64,000 bases of DNA from Wenjunlia tyrosinilytica (GTDB taxonomy: Bacteria > Actinomycetota > Actinomycetes > Streptomycetales > Streptomycetaceae). The stretch is taken from the NCBI RefSeq assembly GCF_014646055.1, contig NZ_BMMS01000011.1:42166-106165 (forward strand). The letters run 5' to 3'. This document shows positions 45,828 to 56,587 of this stretch, piece after piece (position 1 is the stretch's first letter; each line of letters starts with the position of its first letter). The translations under genes and the position numbers were made by a program. A model generated the notes under the pieces. It did no database searches. It was given only the letters and a program-made list of their open reading frames with translations, and was not told the origin of the DNA.

Positions 45828-46483
45828 TGGGCGTCTCCCTCCGCTGTCTCTTCGGCGCCCGCTGTCTCTGCGGCGGCCACTGCCTCTTCGGCGGCCACTG
45901 CCTCTTCGGCGGCCGCGGCCTTTTCGGCGGCCGCTGTCTCTTCGGCGTCTGCGACATCCGCGGCGCCCCGCCCGTGCCCGGCGCAGGGGCCCTTGCGCCA
46001 CCACTGCGGGAGCATGGCGACGGCCTCGTCACCGAGCGGGTTGACCCCCGGGCCCGCGGCGAGGGAGTGGGCGACGAGCACATGCAGGCACTTGACCCGG
46101 TCCGGCATACCGCCCGCGCTGGGGAACCCCTGGAGCACCTCGATGGAGTCGCGCCGCCCGATGTAGTCCTCGTGCGCCGCGCGGTAGGCCGCCGCCAGCT
46201 CCTCGTCCCGCGCCAGCCGCTCGTTCATCTCCTTCATGACGCCGTCGGACTCGAGGGTGCCGATGGCGGAGGCCGCACGGGGGCAGGTCAGGTAGTACAG
46301 CGTCGGGAACGGGGTGCCGTCCTCGAGCCGGGGCGCCGTCTCCACCACATCGGGCAGCCCGCACGGGCAGCGGTGCGCGATCGAGCGCAGGCCGCGCGGC
46401 ATCCGGCCGAGCTGCTCGCCGATGGCGGCGCGGTCGGCGCCGGTCGGCGCGGTGGTGGGGGTCGGGGCGGGATGGGATTCCAT
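45824..46483 (-). CDS. DUF501 domain protein
   Basis: The 219-residue protein has the DUF501 core (about 18-165): GEQLGRMPRGLRSIAHRCPCGLP, FPTLYYLTCPRAASAIGTLES, MNERLARDEELAAAY and GMPDRVKCLHVLVAHSLA, with several conserved cysteines. The last 50 residues are a low-complexity Ala/Glu repeat (EEAVAA-type) coded by 18-bp units. Its place between the DivIC-like gene and ppx is conserved in actinomycetes. Function is unknown. Confidence 0.88.
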   Translation of the reverse strand: MESHPAPTPTTAPTGADRAAIGEQLGRMPRGLRSIAHRCPCGLPDVVETAPRLEDGTPFPTLYYLTCPRAASAIGTLESDGVMKEMNERLARDEELAAAYRAAHEDYIGRRDSIEVLQGFPSAGGMPDRVKCLHVLVAHSLAAGPGVNPLGDEAVAMLPQWWRKGPCAGHGRGAADVADAEETAAAEKAAAAEEAVAAEEAVAAAETAGAEETAEGDAQ

Positions 46484-46640
46484 GAGGGGTGTTCTCGTGC
46501 CTGTCTTCGTCTGTGGTGTGGTGCGGAGCCCGGGTTCGGGCAGGACCGGTCGGCAGGAGCGGTCCGCTCAGGGACGCGGTCCGCCCATTGTGCCGGTCCG
46601 CCGGTCCGCAGTGCCCGGCCGCGGGTGCTCCGGCCGCGGG

Positions 46641-46695
46641 TGGTCTGTCGGCGCGTGGCCGGTCGGCAGGTGGTCGGTCGGCAGGTGGTCAGTCG
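46641..46695. repeat. ~15-bp tandem repeat overlapping the DivIC-like gene's stop
   Basis: Units of GGTCGGCAGGTGGTC and variants are repeated three to four times in the gap between the DUF501 gene and the DivIC-like gene. The last copy includes the DivIC-like stop codon at 46689. It is likely a slippage tract. Confidence 0.6.
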
Positions 46696-47243
46696 GCGGC
46701 GTGCGGGGAGGGCGAGGACGCCGGCGCGGCCGGACGCTCCACCCGGTGGGCGGCGTCCGCCTCGTCCACGCCGTCCCAGAAGTTCTCGTACCACGAGCGG
46801 CCCGCCGCCGCCTCCGCCTCGGGGGCATGGGTGCTGCTCGCGGAGGAAGGCCCCACGACCGTGTACCCGGTCTCGCCCGGCATCACATAGTGCAGATGCT
46901 GCCTGGCCTGGGTCTTCACATAGGCCGGGTCCTTCCAGCGGGCCTTCTCCTCGCGCAGCTGCTCGACGCGCTCGCGCGCCTTCTCGGTCTGCTCGCGCTG
47001 CTCGGCGATCTTCGCGCGCTGCGCGATGTACTGCCGGGTCGGATAGGCCAGGGCCACGACCAGCGCGCACAGCACCAGGGCCAGCACGGCCGCGCGCCCG
47101 GTGAAGCGGCTGCGGCGGGGCGCCACCGGCCGCCTGCCCGACGCCCGGTAGACCCTGGCCTGGGCCTGCTTGCCGAGTGCCCGCAACCGGGCGCTCGTCG
47201 TCGACAACCGGTCAGCCGCGCCACGGTCGCGGTCGGCAGCCAC
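46689..47243 (-). CDS. divIC: Septum formation initiator family protein (DivIC/FtsB-like)
   Basis: The 184-residue bitopic protein has a basic cytoplasmic part (about 1-60) and a membrane helix (AAVLALVLCALVVALAYP). A coiled coil follows (about 88-120: QRAKIAEQREQTEKARERVEQLREEKARWKDP), then the YVKTQARQHLHYVMPGETGYTVV end typical of the family. It supports the divisome with FtsL. The GTG at 47243 has GAGGAG six bases upstream. It lies 145 bp downstream of eno on the same strand. Confidence 0.9.
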   Translation of the reverse strand: MAADRDRGAADRLSTTSARLRALGKQAQARVYRASGRRPVAPRRSRFTGRAAVLALVLCALVVALAYPTRQYIAQRAKIAEQREQTEKARERVEQLREEKARWKDPAYVKTQARQHLHYVMPGETGYTVVGPSSASSTHAPEAEAAAGRSWYENFWDGVDEADAAHRVERPAAPASSPSPHAAD

Positions 47244-47303
47244 GTCAGTCTCCTCGTCCGGGGGCGATGTGGGCCCATGGGACCACGGACCCGGGCGCGA
47301 AGT

Positions 47304-47340
47304 CACGCATGCCCGGCCCCGCAGGGCCGGAGCATGCGTG
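47304..47340 (-). terminator. Terminator after eno
   Basis: CACGCATGCCCGGCCC (47304-47319) pairs with GGGCCGG-A-GCATGCGTG (47324-47340), one bulged A and a four-base loop. It is about 48 bp after the enolase stop. Confidence 0.8.
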
Positions 47341-47387
47341 CCATGCCCCGCGATGGGCGGGTCGGCCCTGGAGCCGGGGCCTGGGCG

Positions 47388-49274
<1,887 letters not shown>

Positions 49275-50279
49275 TCACCCCGCCATGGAGGTGCCGATCT
49301 CGAGGCGCTGCCCGGGAACGATCAGGTCCGGGTCCTGGCCCACGGTGTTCTTGTTCGCCTTGTACAGAGCGGTCCAGCCGCCGTTGAGGCCCTTGTCCTC
49401 GGCGATGTCGCACAGGTTGTCGCCCTTGACGACGGTGTACTGGTCGTCGTCCGCCTTCGCCGGGGCGCGGTGCTTGCCGCGGGAGGCACGCTCCTCGTCG
49501 CCGGCCTCGGTGCCGTCACCGGGCGCGGCGTGCTTGGGCGCCTTGGACTCCTCGGGAGCGGTGGTGTCCCCCGTGTCGGTGGAGCCGGTGTCCTGCGAGC
49601 CGGTGGCCTCGGAGTCGCCGTCCTCGGAGTCGTCGTCCTCGGAGTCGCCGTCCCCGAAGAACCTGTCCTCGGAGAACCTGTCCTTCGGGGACACGGTCTG
49701 CCCGGTGGTCCCGTCCTCGGAAGCCGAGGAATCCTCCGACTCGGAGGACTGGGAGTACTTGGGGGACGAGGAGTCCTTCGAGGGGGTGTCGCCGGTGTCC
49801 TCGGAGCCCTGATCCGCGGAGCCCTGATCCGCCGAGCCCTCGCCGGGCTGGGTGTTCGTCGCCTCGACGTCGGGGGACTGCGAGGCGTCCGGGGTGGCGT
49901 CGGCCTTGGTGAGCCCTGCCTGGACCGAGCACTCCGGCCAGGCGTTGGGGCCCTGGTCGGCGAGGATCTTCTCCGCGACGGCTATCTGCTCGTTGCGGCT
50001 GGCGAGGTCGGCGGTCGGCGCGTACTGCTTGCCGCCGTAGACGGACCAGCTGGTCTCGCTGAACTGCAGCCCGCCGTAGTAGCCGTTGTCGGTGTTCATA
50101 CTCCAGTTGTTGCCGCTCTCGCAGCTCGCGACCTTGTCCCAGGCGCTGCCGGAGGCGGCGTTCGCGCCGGTCGCTCCGATGAGCGGAAGTGCCACACTCG
50201 CGCCGGTGACTCCGACGGCGAGCACGAACTTGGGCGTCGGGCGTGGGCGGCGGTGTCGCCCGTTGCCGGACAGCAGCAT
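49275..50279 (-). CDS. rpfA: Resuscitation-promoting factor (RpfA-like), secreted
   Basis: Rpf proteins are muralytic enzymes that aid spore germination. The 334-residue protein has a signal peptide (1-41) and a transglycosylase-like Rpf domain (about 44-120) with catalytic Glu54 in CESGNNW and the YYGGLQFSETSW strand. A long acidic Ser/Glu/Asp linker (about 125-275) and a C-terminal LysM domain (YTVVKGDNLCDIAEDKGLNGGWTALY...) complete it. The upstream c-di-AMP riboswitch matches the known control of Streptomyces rpfA. Confidence 0.93.
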   Translation of the reverse strand: MLLSGNGRHRRPRPTPKFVLAVGVTGASVALPLIGATGANAASGSAWDKVASCESGNNWSMNTDNGYYGGLQFSETSWSVYGGKQYAPTADLASRNEQIAVAEKILADQGPNAWPECSVQAGLTKADATPDASQSPDVEATNTQPGEGSADQGSADQGSEDTGDTPSKDSSSPKYSQSSESEDSSASEDGTTGQTVSPKDRFSEDRFFGDGDSEDDDSEDGDSEATGSQDTGSTDTGDTTAPEESKAPKHAAPGDGTEAGDEERASRGKHRAPAKADDDQYTVVKGDNLCDIAEDKGLNGGWTALYKANKNTVGQDPDLIVPGQRLEIGTSMAG

Positions 50280-50287
50280 GGAGTTAT

Positions 50288-50445
50288 CCCTCTCCGACGC
50301 CTACGAGGTGAGCTGTCGGGTTCGGGCCGCAGAGGCAGTGCCCGGCCTCCGTCGCTGAAGGCTTCACCCCAAGCCGGTCCCTTGCGGTTCCGGCACTTAC
50401 CTGGTTCCCCCGCTCCCGCCCTCGGTTCGTCGACAGCCTTTGACC
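50288..50445 (-). promoter_or_regulatory. Cyclic di-AMP riboswitch (ydaO/yuaA class)
   Basis: The minus-strand leader of rpfA carries ydaO-class conserved blocks in order: GCGGGAGCGGGGGAACCAGG, GGGGTGAAGCC and GCCCGAACCCGACAGCTCAC followed by CTCGTAGGCG. The last block ends about ten bases before the rpfA ribosome-binding site. High c-di-AMP is expected to turn rpfA expression off. Boundaries are approximate. Confidence 0.9.
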
Positions 50446-50576
50446 CGCCGTCCGGTGGCGGGACTCGGCGCTCCGGTGGCGGGGCCCGCAGGTGCGGACT
50501 TGGAAGGAGAACGTATTGGCCAGCGCTTCAGATCACAAGCTGGTGTATCGATTGTCACGCGGAGATCACCACGCAC

Positions 50577-51842
50577 CTACCCGGCCTGCGCGATTCCCTC
50601 ACTTTCCGGGCCGAACTCGACAGGCAGGGTGCGCAATCCACGCATGATCAGGCCTCCCCGCCACCTCAACTCCTCGGGCTCGACGGCCAGTCGGAGGTCC
50701 GGCAGCCGACGCAGCAAAGCGGCGAGTGCCGTCTGCCCCTCGAGGCGGGCCAGCGGAGCCCCGATGCAGTAGTGGATGCCGTGCCCGAAGCCGAGATGCG
50801 GATTGTTGGCACGCGACAGATCCAGCGTGTCGGGCCCTTCGAACCGCTCCGGATCGCGGTCCGCGGCGGCGAGGACGACGAGTACGGGGTCGCCCACGTC
50901 GATGGGGACCCCGGCGAGCGTCAGCGGCTCGGTCGCGAACCGCCACGTGGCCAGCTCCACCGGTCCGTCGTAGCGCAGCAGTTCCTCGACCCCGGTGGCC
51001 AGCAGTTCGGTCTCCCCCCGGGCGAGGGAGTCCTGGAGACGGGCACGCTGATCACCATTGCGAAGCAGGGCATACAGCCCATTGCCCACCAGGTTCACCG
51101 TCGTCTCGAAGCCGGCGAACAGAAGGATGAACGCCATGGCGGCCGCCTCGTTCTCCGTGAGGTGCTCGCCGTGGTCGCTCGCGCGGATCAGGCCGGAGAT
51201 CAGGTCGTCCCCGAGGTCGGCGCGCTTGCGGTGGATGAGCTCGGCGAGGTAGGAGCGCATCCTCTTCACGGAACGGGCCACTCCGCCGCGCGGCCCCCCA
51301 CCGTGGCGGATCATCATCCCGGCCCAGTCGCGGAAGTCGTCCTGGTCCTCCCGTGGGACACCGAGCATGTCGCAAATGGCGTAGATGGGCAGCGGGAAGG
51401 CGAACTCGTGGATGAGGTCGGCGCTCCCCCTGGCCGCGAACGCGTCGATGAGGCGGTCCGTCAACTCGCTGACCCTGGGCGCGAATTCGGCTACCCGACG
51501 GGGTGTGAAGGCCTTCGAGACCAGCCGCCGCAGCCGGGTGTGGTCGGGCGGGTCGATATTGAGCAGGTGCGAGACCAGGTCGGCCTTGCGCTCGCCGGGG
51601 ATGCCCACCTTCCCCTTGGCGTGAGCGCTCTCGCAGTGGTGGACGGGGTTCTTCGACAGCCGTGAGTCGGCCAGCGCCTGCCGGGCGTCGGCGTAGCGGG
51701 TCACCAGCCAGGCGTCCACCCCGCTGGGCAGCGTGGTCCGGTGCACCGGAGAGTGCTCCCGCAGCCAGGCGTACGCCGGATAGGGATCGGCGGCGAACTC
51801 CCAGGTATGGAGGGCAGGCGCTTCGGGGGACTCGTCGTGCAT
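50577..51842 (-). CDS. Cytochrome P450 (CYP107 type)
   Basis: The 421-residue soluble P450 has the I-helix AGFETT (A243-T248), K-helix ExxR (E287 to R290), and the heme loop FGHGIHYCIGAPLAR with thiolate C359. CYP107 enzymes hydroxylate macrolides and other metabolites. From remembered synteny it corresponds to S. coelicolor CYP107U1 next to rpfA. No ferredoxin gene lies beside it. The substrate is unknown. Confidence 0.93.
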   Translation of the reverse strand: MHDESPEAPALHTWEFAADPYPAYAWLREHSPVHRTTLPSGVDAWLVTRYADARQALADSRLSKNPVHHCESAHAKGKVGIPGERKADLVSHLLNIDPPDHTRLRRLVSKAFTPRRVAEFAPRVSELTDRLIDAFAARGSADLIHEFAFPLPIYAICDMLGVPREDQDDFRDWAGMMIRHGGGPRGGVARSVKRMRSYLAELIHRKRADLGDDLISGLIRASDHGEHLTENEAAAMAFILLFAGFETTVNLVGNGLYALLRNGDQRARLQDSLARGETELLATGVEELLRYDGPVELATWRFATEPLTLAGVPIDVGDPVLVVLAAADRDPERFEGPDTLDLSRANNPHLGFGHGIHYCIGAPLARLEGQTALAALLRRLPDLRLAVEPEELRWRGGLIMRGLRTLPVEFGPESEGIAQAG

Positions 51843-51888
51843 GTCCCGACCGTACCGGGGTGCACGGCTTCGCCCGGTGCGGGGCGGC

Positions 51889-52010
51889 TCACGGCGCTCC
51901 GGGTGACCCGCGTGCGCTCATTCCCCGCCCCGGACCGAAGCGGCGACGGTACGCGGACGGGCTCAGGCCCGTCTCCCGGCGCAGAAGGGCGCGCGGATCG
52001 GCCGCCGTGC
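51889..52010 (-). pseudogene. C-terminal remnant of an AraC-family regulator
   Basis: A short minus-strand frame ends with RALLRRETGLSPSAYRRRFG, the second recognition helix typical of AraC (GlxA-type) regulators. The upstream sequence in all frames lacks the first helix and the sensor domain. Only the tail of the gene appears to survive, next to a P450 gene. Confidence 0.5.
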
Positions 52011-52232
52011 CCGGGCCGCCGCGCTGCGCCACCGCATCGGGACGCTCCTCGCCTCCGCCCGCTCCGGCCGCCTCGATCCTCGTGTTCGAGCCCTCCGGGA
52101 CCCCCGCGGTCGGCGACCGCCACGACGAGATCCCGGACCATGTGGACGCGACGACGGGGCACACGCTCGCAGCCCTGGACCCGCACTGATCGTTTCGGAG
52201 CGCCGAGTGGTCGCGTGCATGCTGGGAAGTGG

Positions 52233-52265
52233 GCGTTCCCGCGGGTGACGGGTCCGCGGGGACGC
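52233..52265 (-). terminator. Terminator after the LLM oxidoreductase gene
   Basis: GCGTTCCCGCGG pairs with CCGCGGGGACGC (one G-T pair) around a nine-base loop, 15 bp beyond the stop codon. Confidence 0.8.
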
Positions 52266-52279
52266 TCGGCGGGGGCGGG

Positions 52280-53269
52280 TCAGGCGGCCGGGGCGACGGC
52301 CGCCACCGCCGCTGGGAGGGCGGCCGCGGGATCGCCGGGGGTGGGAAGCAGGGCGGGCACGACCGTGGTGACGCCATGGGCGGCGTAGCGGCTCAGCTCC
52401 TCGCGGCACCGCTCGGGACTGCCGTGCAGGACGAGCGCGTCCACCACCTCGTCGGGCACCGCCGAAGCGGCCTGCCTGCGGTCGCCGCAGGACCAGGCGT
52501 CCCACATCGGCTTGAGCGCCTCCCCTCGGCCCAGCCAGCGCTGGTACTGCGCGTAGGCGGGCACGGTGAGGTACCCGGCGATGAGCCGCCGTCCGAGCTT
52601 GCGGGCATAGGAGATGTCCTCGGTGGGGCAGACGAAGACGCGCGCGACGACCTCCTTGCCCTCTCCCCCGGCCCCGTGGAACTCGGCGAGGGCGGTGGGC
52701 ACGTCATCGGCGCCGAGCCAGTTGAGGATCACCCCGTCCGCCTCCCGCGCCGCCAGCCGGAGCATCCCGGGACGCAGGGCGCCCAGCAGGAGGGCGGGGT
52801 TCTGGTCCGGCACCCGCTCCAGGCGGAACCGGTCGATCTCGAAGGTCTCGTACTCCTGCGTCACCGCCTGGCCGGTCAGCGCCTCACGCAGAAAGCCCAG
52901 GGTGTCCCTGCACCGCTGGTACGGGCGGTCGTGGGTGAGGCTGTTCCAGTGCTCCACGATCACCGGCGAGGAGGCGCCCAGACCCAGGGCGAACCGGCCG
53001 GGCGCGGCCTCCGCCATGGCCGCCGCCTGCATGGCGATCAGGGCGGGGCCCCGCGTGTGGACCGGCACGATGGCGGTGCCGAGCCGCAGGGCGGGGGCCC
53101 AGACGGAGGCGAGGGCGAGCGGGGTGAACGCGTCCGCACCCGCCGTCTCCGTCGACCACACGTCCGTGAACCCCAGGTCGGGCAGGCTCTCCACGAGCCG
53201 GCGCTGCTCGGCCAGCGGAACGCCGTCGAGCGGATACGTCAGTCCCCAGCGCGGCTGCGGGGTCGTCAT
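52280..53269 (-). CDS. LLM-class F420-dependent oxidoreductase
   Basis: The 329-residue TIM-barrel protein resembles luciferase-like F420 or flavin oxidoreductases: LVESLPDLGFTDVWSTETAGADAF, ASVWAPALRLGTAIVPVHTRGPALIAMQAA, RFALGLGASSPVIVEHWN and the DGVILNWLGADDV strand. The cofactor is probably F420, common in actinobacteria. The substrate is unknown. It is monocistronic, starting MTTPQPRWGL. Confidence 0.9.
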   Translation of the reverse strand: MTTPQPRWGLTYPLDGVPLAEQRRLVESLPDLGFTDVWSTETAGADAFTPLALASVWAPALRLGTAIVPVHTRGPALIAMQAAAMAEAAPGRFALGLGASSPVIVEHWNSLTHDRPYQRCRDTLGFLREALTGQAVTQEYETFEIDRFRLERVPDQNPALLLGALRPGMLRLAAREADGVILNWLGADDVPTALAEFHGAGGEGKEVVARVFVCPTEDISYARKLGRRLIAGYLTVPAYAQYQRWLGRGEALKPMWDAWSCGDRRQAASAVPDEVVDALVLHGSPERCREELSRYAAHGVTTVVPALLPTPGDPAAALPAAVAAVAPAA

Positions 53270-53481
53270 GGCGCTTGTCCTCCCGATGGCGCTTGCCCTC
53301 CCGGTCCTGCCCCTGCCGGTTCTACCACCGAGTAGTCAGCCGGTGCGGCTCATGCCATCACAGGCGCGGGACCTGCGACAAGGGGCCGGGACCGGCGCCT
53401 CCCACGCCGAGGCGCCTCGGCACCCGAAGCGCCCGGGCACCACAAGCGCCTCCCGCGCCGAGACGCACGGCGCGTGGGCGC

Positions 53482-54174
53482 TCACGCGGCGCGCAGGACG
53501 TCGCGGCACAGCCGGTCGGCGAGGCGGGTGGACTCCGGCAGCCGGTACTTGGGGGCGGTGGCCAGGACATGGTGGCAGGCGGTGTCGAGGTCGATGCCGT
53601 GGCCCGTGGAGACGTAGACCGGCTTGACACCCTTCTGCGTCCTCAGCGCGCGGCCGACCGTCTCGTCGCCGTCGACCAGCGGCGCCCAGTCCCCTCGTTC
53701 CTCCCCGAGCCCCTCGTACGTGCCGATGAAGGGGTTCTTGGCGACACCCACCGCGGGCAGGCCGGTGAGCACGCCGAGGTGGCAGGCCAGGCCGAAGCGT
53801 CGCGGGTGGGCCAGCCCCTGACCGTCGCACAGCAGCAGATCGGGGGCCACGGGCAGCTTGCGCAGCGCGGCGATCAGGGTGGGCAGCTCCCGGAAGGCGA
53901 ACAGCCCGGGGACGTAGGGGAAGGAGACATCGCCGACCGCGGTCTCCATGGCGACCGGCACCAGCGTCTTGGCGTCCAGGACGACGACGGCCGCGGCGAC
54001 CCGCTCGACGGTGCCGCCCTGGCTGTCGGGGCCGTACGCCACGTCGAGGCCCGCGACGGTGAGCGGCTCACGCGGCCCGGGACCTTCGAGGTCGACCAGG
54101 CCGCGCAGCCCGTCCTGAATGCGCAGCGCGGCAGCTTCGTCCTGCGGCCAGTCGTGCGGAACGTCGATGCGCAC
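53482..54174 (-). CDS. nfi: Endonuclease V
   Basis: Endonuclease V nicks DNA one base 3' of deoxyinosine. The 230-residue protein has the AGLDVAYG metal site, FPYVPGLFAFRELP, LLLCDGQGLAHPRRFGLACHLGV with the catalytic aspartate, and VGVAKNPFIG. GTG starts at 54174. A small hairpin (GGCGCCT/AGGCGCC at 53394-53416) lies downstream. Confidence 0.95.
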   Translation of the reverse strand: MRIDVPHDWPQDEAAALRIQDGLRGLVDLEGPGPREPLTVAGLDVAYGPDSQGGTVERVAAAVVVLDAKTLVPVAMETAVGDVSFPYVPGLFAFRELPTLIAALRKLPVAPDLLLCDGQGLAHPRRFGLACHLGVLTGLPAVGVAKNPFIGTYEGLGEERGDWAPLVDGDETVGRALRTQKGVKPVYVSTGHGIDLDTACHHVLATAPKYRLPESTRLADRLCRDVLRAA

Positions 54175-54228
54175 CTGCTGTCCCCTCCCCTGGGAAGCCC
54201 CGCCGTGCCCGTGCGAAACGTCGTCGAG

Positions 54229-54486
54229 TCAGGGCCGGGGCGGGCCGTCCTGGTGTCCCGGCCCGTGGTCGGGCGCCGTCGGCTCGCCGTACTCCTCACG
54301 GGTCTGCCAGGCGCCCGCGCGCGGCTCCGGCCGGGCCTCGACCGGCGGCTCGCGCCGCTTGCGGCGAGCGTAGTGGACACGTGCGACGATCATCCCGACG
54401 ACCAGGATGATGCCGACCACCAGCGGACCTACGCCGACGATCGGGTCGCCTCCTGCTGCAGCCAGTTCCAGGGTCAGTGATCGCAT
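54229..54486 (-). CDS. DUF6479-type small membrane protein
   Basis: The 85-residue protein has one hydrophobic helix (VGVGPLVVGIILVVGMIVARV) followed by a basic RRKRREPP stretch and a proline/glycine-rich tail, the pattern of a Streptomyces-restricted small-protein family. The function is unknown. It lies 52 bp downstream of mazG on the same strand and could be co-transcribed with mazG and nfi. Confidence 0.8.
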   Translation of the reverse strand: MRSLTLELAAAGGDPIVGVGPLVVGIILVVGMIVARVHYARRKRREPPVEARPEPRAGAWQTREEYGEPTAPDHGPGHQDGPPRP

Positions 54487-54537
54487 GGACTGCGCCTACC
54501 CGCGTTCGGCGCCGGAATCCGTGTGCAATCGCGGTGT

Positions 54538-55566
54538 CTACTTCTTCCGGCCGTCTGCCTTCCGGCTCTCGCTCTCGACGATGCGGTCGCGGTGGCGCCG
54601 GGCCTCGGCCCGCAGCGCGGCCTCGGGATCGACACCGTTGGCACAGGCCAGCGCGGCGACGGCCAGGAGCAGGCGCCCGATGGCGGCCTCGTCGTCCGGC
54701 CGCTCGGGCGGTGCCACGGGGGCGGGCACGGGGACGTCGATCCCGGCCTTGTCCGCCCTGGCCAGCAGCTTGGCGGCGAGCGCCAGGGCGGGCTGCCCCA
54801 TCGGGACGCCGTCGGTGACCGAGTCCCGATGCTTCTCCGCCGCCTTCAGCTCCTCCCAGTTGGCCTCGACCTGCTCCGGGGTGTCGGCGTCCACCGACGC
54901 GAACACATGGGGGTGCCGGTAGACGAGCTTGTCCACGATGCCGCCGGCCACGTCGTCGATGGAGAAGGGCTCCTGCTCGTCCTCCTGCGCGATCCTGGCG
55001 TGGAACATCACCTGAAGGAGGACGTCCCCGAGTTCCTCGCGCAGCGCCTCACGGTCGCCCTGCTCGATCGTCTCGACCAGCTCGTACGCCTCCTCGATCA
55101 GGTACTTCACGAGCGAGGCATGGGTCTGCTCGGCGTCCCACGGGCACCCGCCGGGTGAGCGCAGCCGGTCCATGACGGCCACCAGGTCGAGCAGGCGGGC
55201 GCCGGGCAGGTCGTAGGAGGCGGGCAGCAGCTCCAGCTCGGGCATGGCGGTCACCTGGCCGGACCCGGCGAGGCGGGCGAGGTCGTCGGTGACACCGCCC
55301 GGGTCGCCGCCGTAGGAGACCACCAGCACGGCGGTGCGCCCGGTGGAGCAGTACTCCACGAGTTCGCGGGCCGAGGGCGAGGCGATCTCCACCTCGACCC
55401 CGGCCTCGCGCAGGTAGGGCAGCTGGGGGTGCTCGGCGTCGGCGCTGATCACGCGGTCGGCCTCGCGCAGCGTCTGCCACGCGGGCCACGACAGCAGGCC
55501 GGGGGCGACCCGGTGGGTGGTCGTGAGCAGAACGAGGCGGCCGGGCGAGTCAGTGTTCGAGTCCAC
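54538..55566 (-). CDS. mazG: Nucleoside triphosphate pyrophosphohydrolase MazG
   Basis: MazG hydrolyses non-canonical NTPs and can lower ppGpp. The 342-residue protein has the MazG core: LRSPGGCPWDAEQTHASLVKYLIEEAYELVETI with the EExxE metal motif, REELGDVLLQVMFHARIA and HPHVFA. The first 115 residues (LLTTTHRVAPGLLSWPAW..., VVSYGGDPGGVT) resemble a degraded tetrapyrrole-methylase half, as in other actinobacterial MazG. The SAM-binding loop is not recognisable. Confidence 0.93.
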   Translation of the reverse strand: MDSNTDSPGRLVLLTTTHRVAPGLLSWPAWQTLREADRVISADAEHPQLPYLREAGVEVEIASPSARELVEYCSTGRTAVLVVSYGGDPGGVTDDLARLAGSGQVTAMPELELLPASYDLPGARLLDLVAVMDRLRSPGGCPWDAEQTHASLVKYLIEEAYELVETIEQGDREALREELGDVLLQVMFHARIAQEDEQEPFSIDDVAGGIVDKLVYRHPHVFASVDADTPEQVEANWEELKAAEKHRDSVTDGVPMGQPALALAAKLLARADKAGIDVPVPAPVAPPERPDDEAAIGRLLLAVAALACANGVDPEAALRAEARRHRDRIVESESRKADGRKK

Positions 55567-55678
55567 CCGACGAACCTACCTCCGACGCGGCGGCGCCCGG
55601 CCACCGCGCCGGGTCAGGACACCGGGCCCGCGCGCCCCCGGCCGCGGCCGGCTCCCGCTGCCCGCCTGCCCCTGCCCG

Positions 55679-56374
55679 CTACTGCTGGGGCTGCGGCTCG
55701 CCCGGGGCCACGGCGCCGCCGTCCCGGGTGGCGGGGCGGACCCGCAGCCACTTGTCCTGGGCGGTCTCGATCGCGATCCTGTCGGCGTTCCACTTGCCGT
55801 AGCGCGGGTTGACGTCGATGCCCATGCTCTTCGACGTCTTGGCGAGCAGGTCGCCGATCTGCCTCTGCCCCTGCGGGGTGTTGAGGTCGGCGCCCTTGGC
55901 CTTCGACAGCTTCTGGACGCGCAGCTCGGTGCGGAAGAACTGCTCGACGTCCCCGGGGACCACTCCCTGCTGTTCGAGCAGGGTGGAGCGCAGGGCGTCC
56001 TCACCGCCCAGCATCTTCTCCTGGGCGCGGATGAAGCTCTGGAGCTCGGCGCGGCTGACACCGACACCCGCGTCCTTGGCGGCCCTGGCGATGACCCGGT
56101 CGAAGACCAGGCCGTTGAGGGTGGCACCGGTGAGCTTGGCGGAGTTGGCGCTCAGCTGCTCGGCATTGGGGGACTTGGCCTGGGCGGCCCGGACCGCGTC
56201 GACCTTGTGCTGGAGGGTGGAGACCGTGATCTGGTCGCCCTCGACCACGGCCGCGGCTCCCGCGTGCGGCGTGCCGCAGGCCGACAGCAGTGGCAGGCCG
56301 ACGAGCAGCCCCCCTGCGGCCAGGACCGCCGTTCGGCGCACGGGCGAGGTGGATGCGGCGGAGCGGCGGATCAC
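55679..56374 (-). CDS. SurA N-terminal domain lipoprotein
   Basis: The 231-residue exported protein has a lipobox LLSAC (cysteine about residue 33) and then a helix-rich SurA_N-like chaperone domain: EGDQITVSTLQHKVDAVRAA, NGLVFDRVIARAAKDAGVGVS, FIRAQEKMLGG and FRTELRVQKLSKAKG. No PPIase (rotamase) domain follows, so it is probably a chaperone-type lipoprotein. GTG start. It follows mazG-type genes on the same strand but with a 112-bp gap. Confidence 0.88.
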   Translation of the reverse strand: MIRRSAASTSPVRRTAVLAAGGLLVGLPLLSACGTPHAGAAAVVEGDQITVSTLQHKVDAVRAAQAKSPNAEQLSANSAKLTGATLNGLVFDRVIARAAKDAGVGVSRAELQSFIRAQEKMLGGEDALRSTLLEQQGVVPGDVEQFFRTELRVQKLSKAKGADLNTPQGQRQIGDLLAKTSKSMGIDVNPRYGKWNADRIAIETAQDKWLRVRPATRDGGAVAPGEPQPQQ

Positions 56375-56587
56375 TGTGCCTCCTTGGTTGCTTCTCCGCC
56401 GGGTGGCGAAGCCGCGGTAATCGAGTCCAGCTGCGGTCCGGCGGCCTCGTGCGCGTCGCTGACCCGCGCCGTCGGCCGAACCGGAACAAACCCAGATGTT
56501 GCTGGTGACCGAGGATATTGACTCACAGCGCTGGAGATCCAGCCTTCGTGGGCACTCGCACGAGTGGAGCGGCCGCCCGGCCCCCGG

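Larger units (their letters stand above)
51843..52279. other. Intergenic region with gene remnant
   Basis: This 437-bp gap contains the AraC-type remnant listed separately, a terminator (52233-52265) for the LLM oxidoreductase gene, and otherwise GC-rich sequence with no supported reading frame. Confidence 0.5.
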
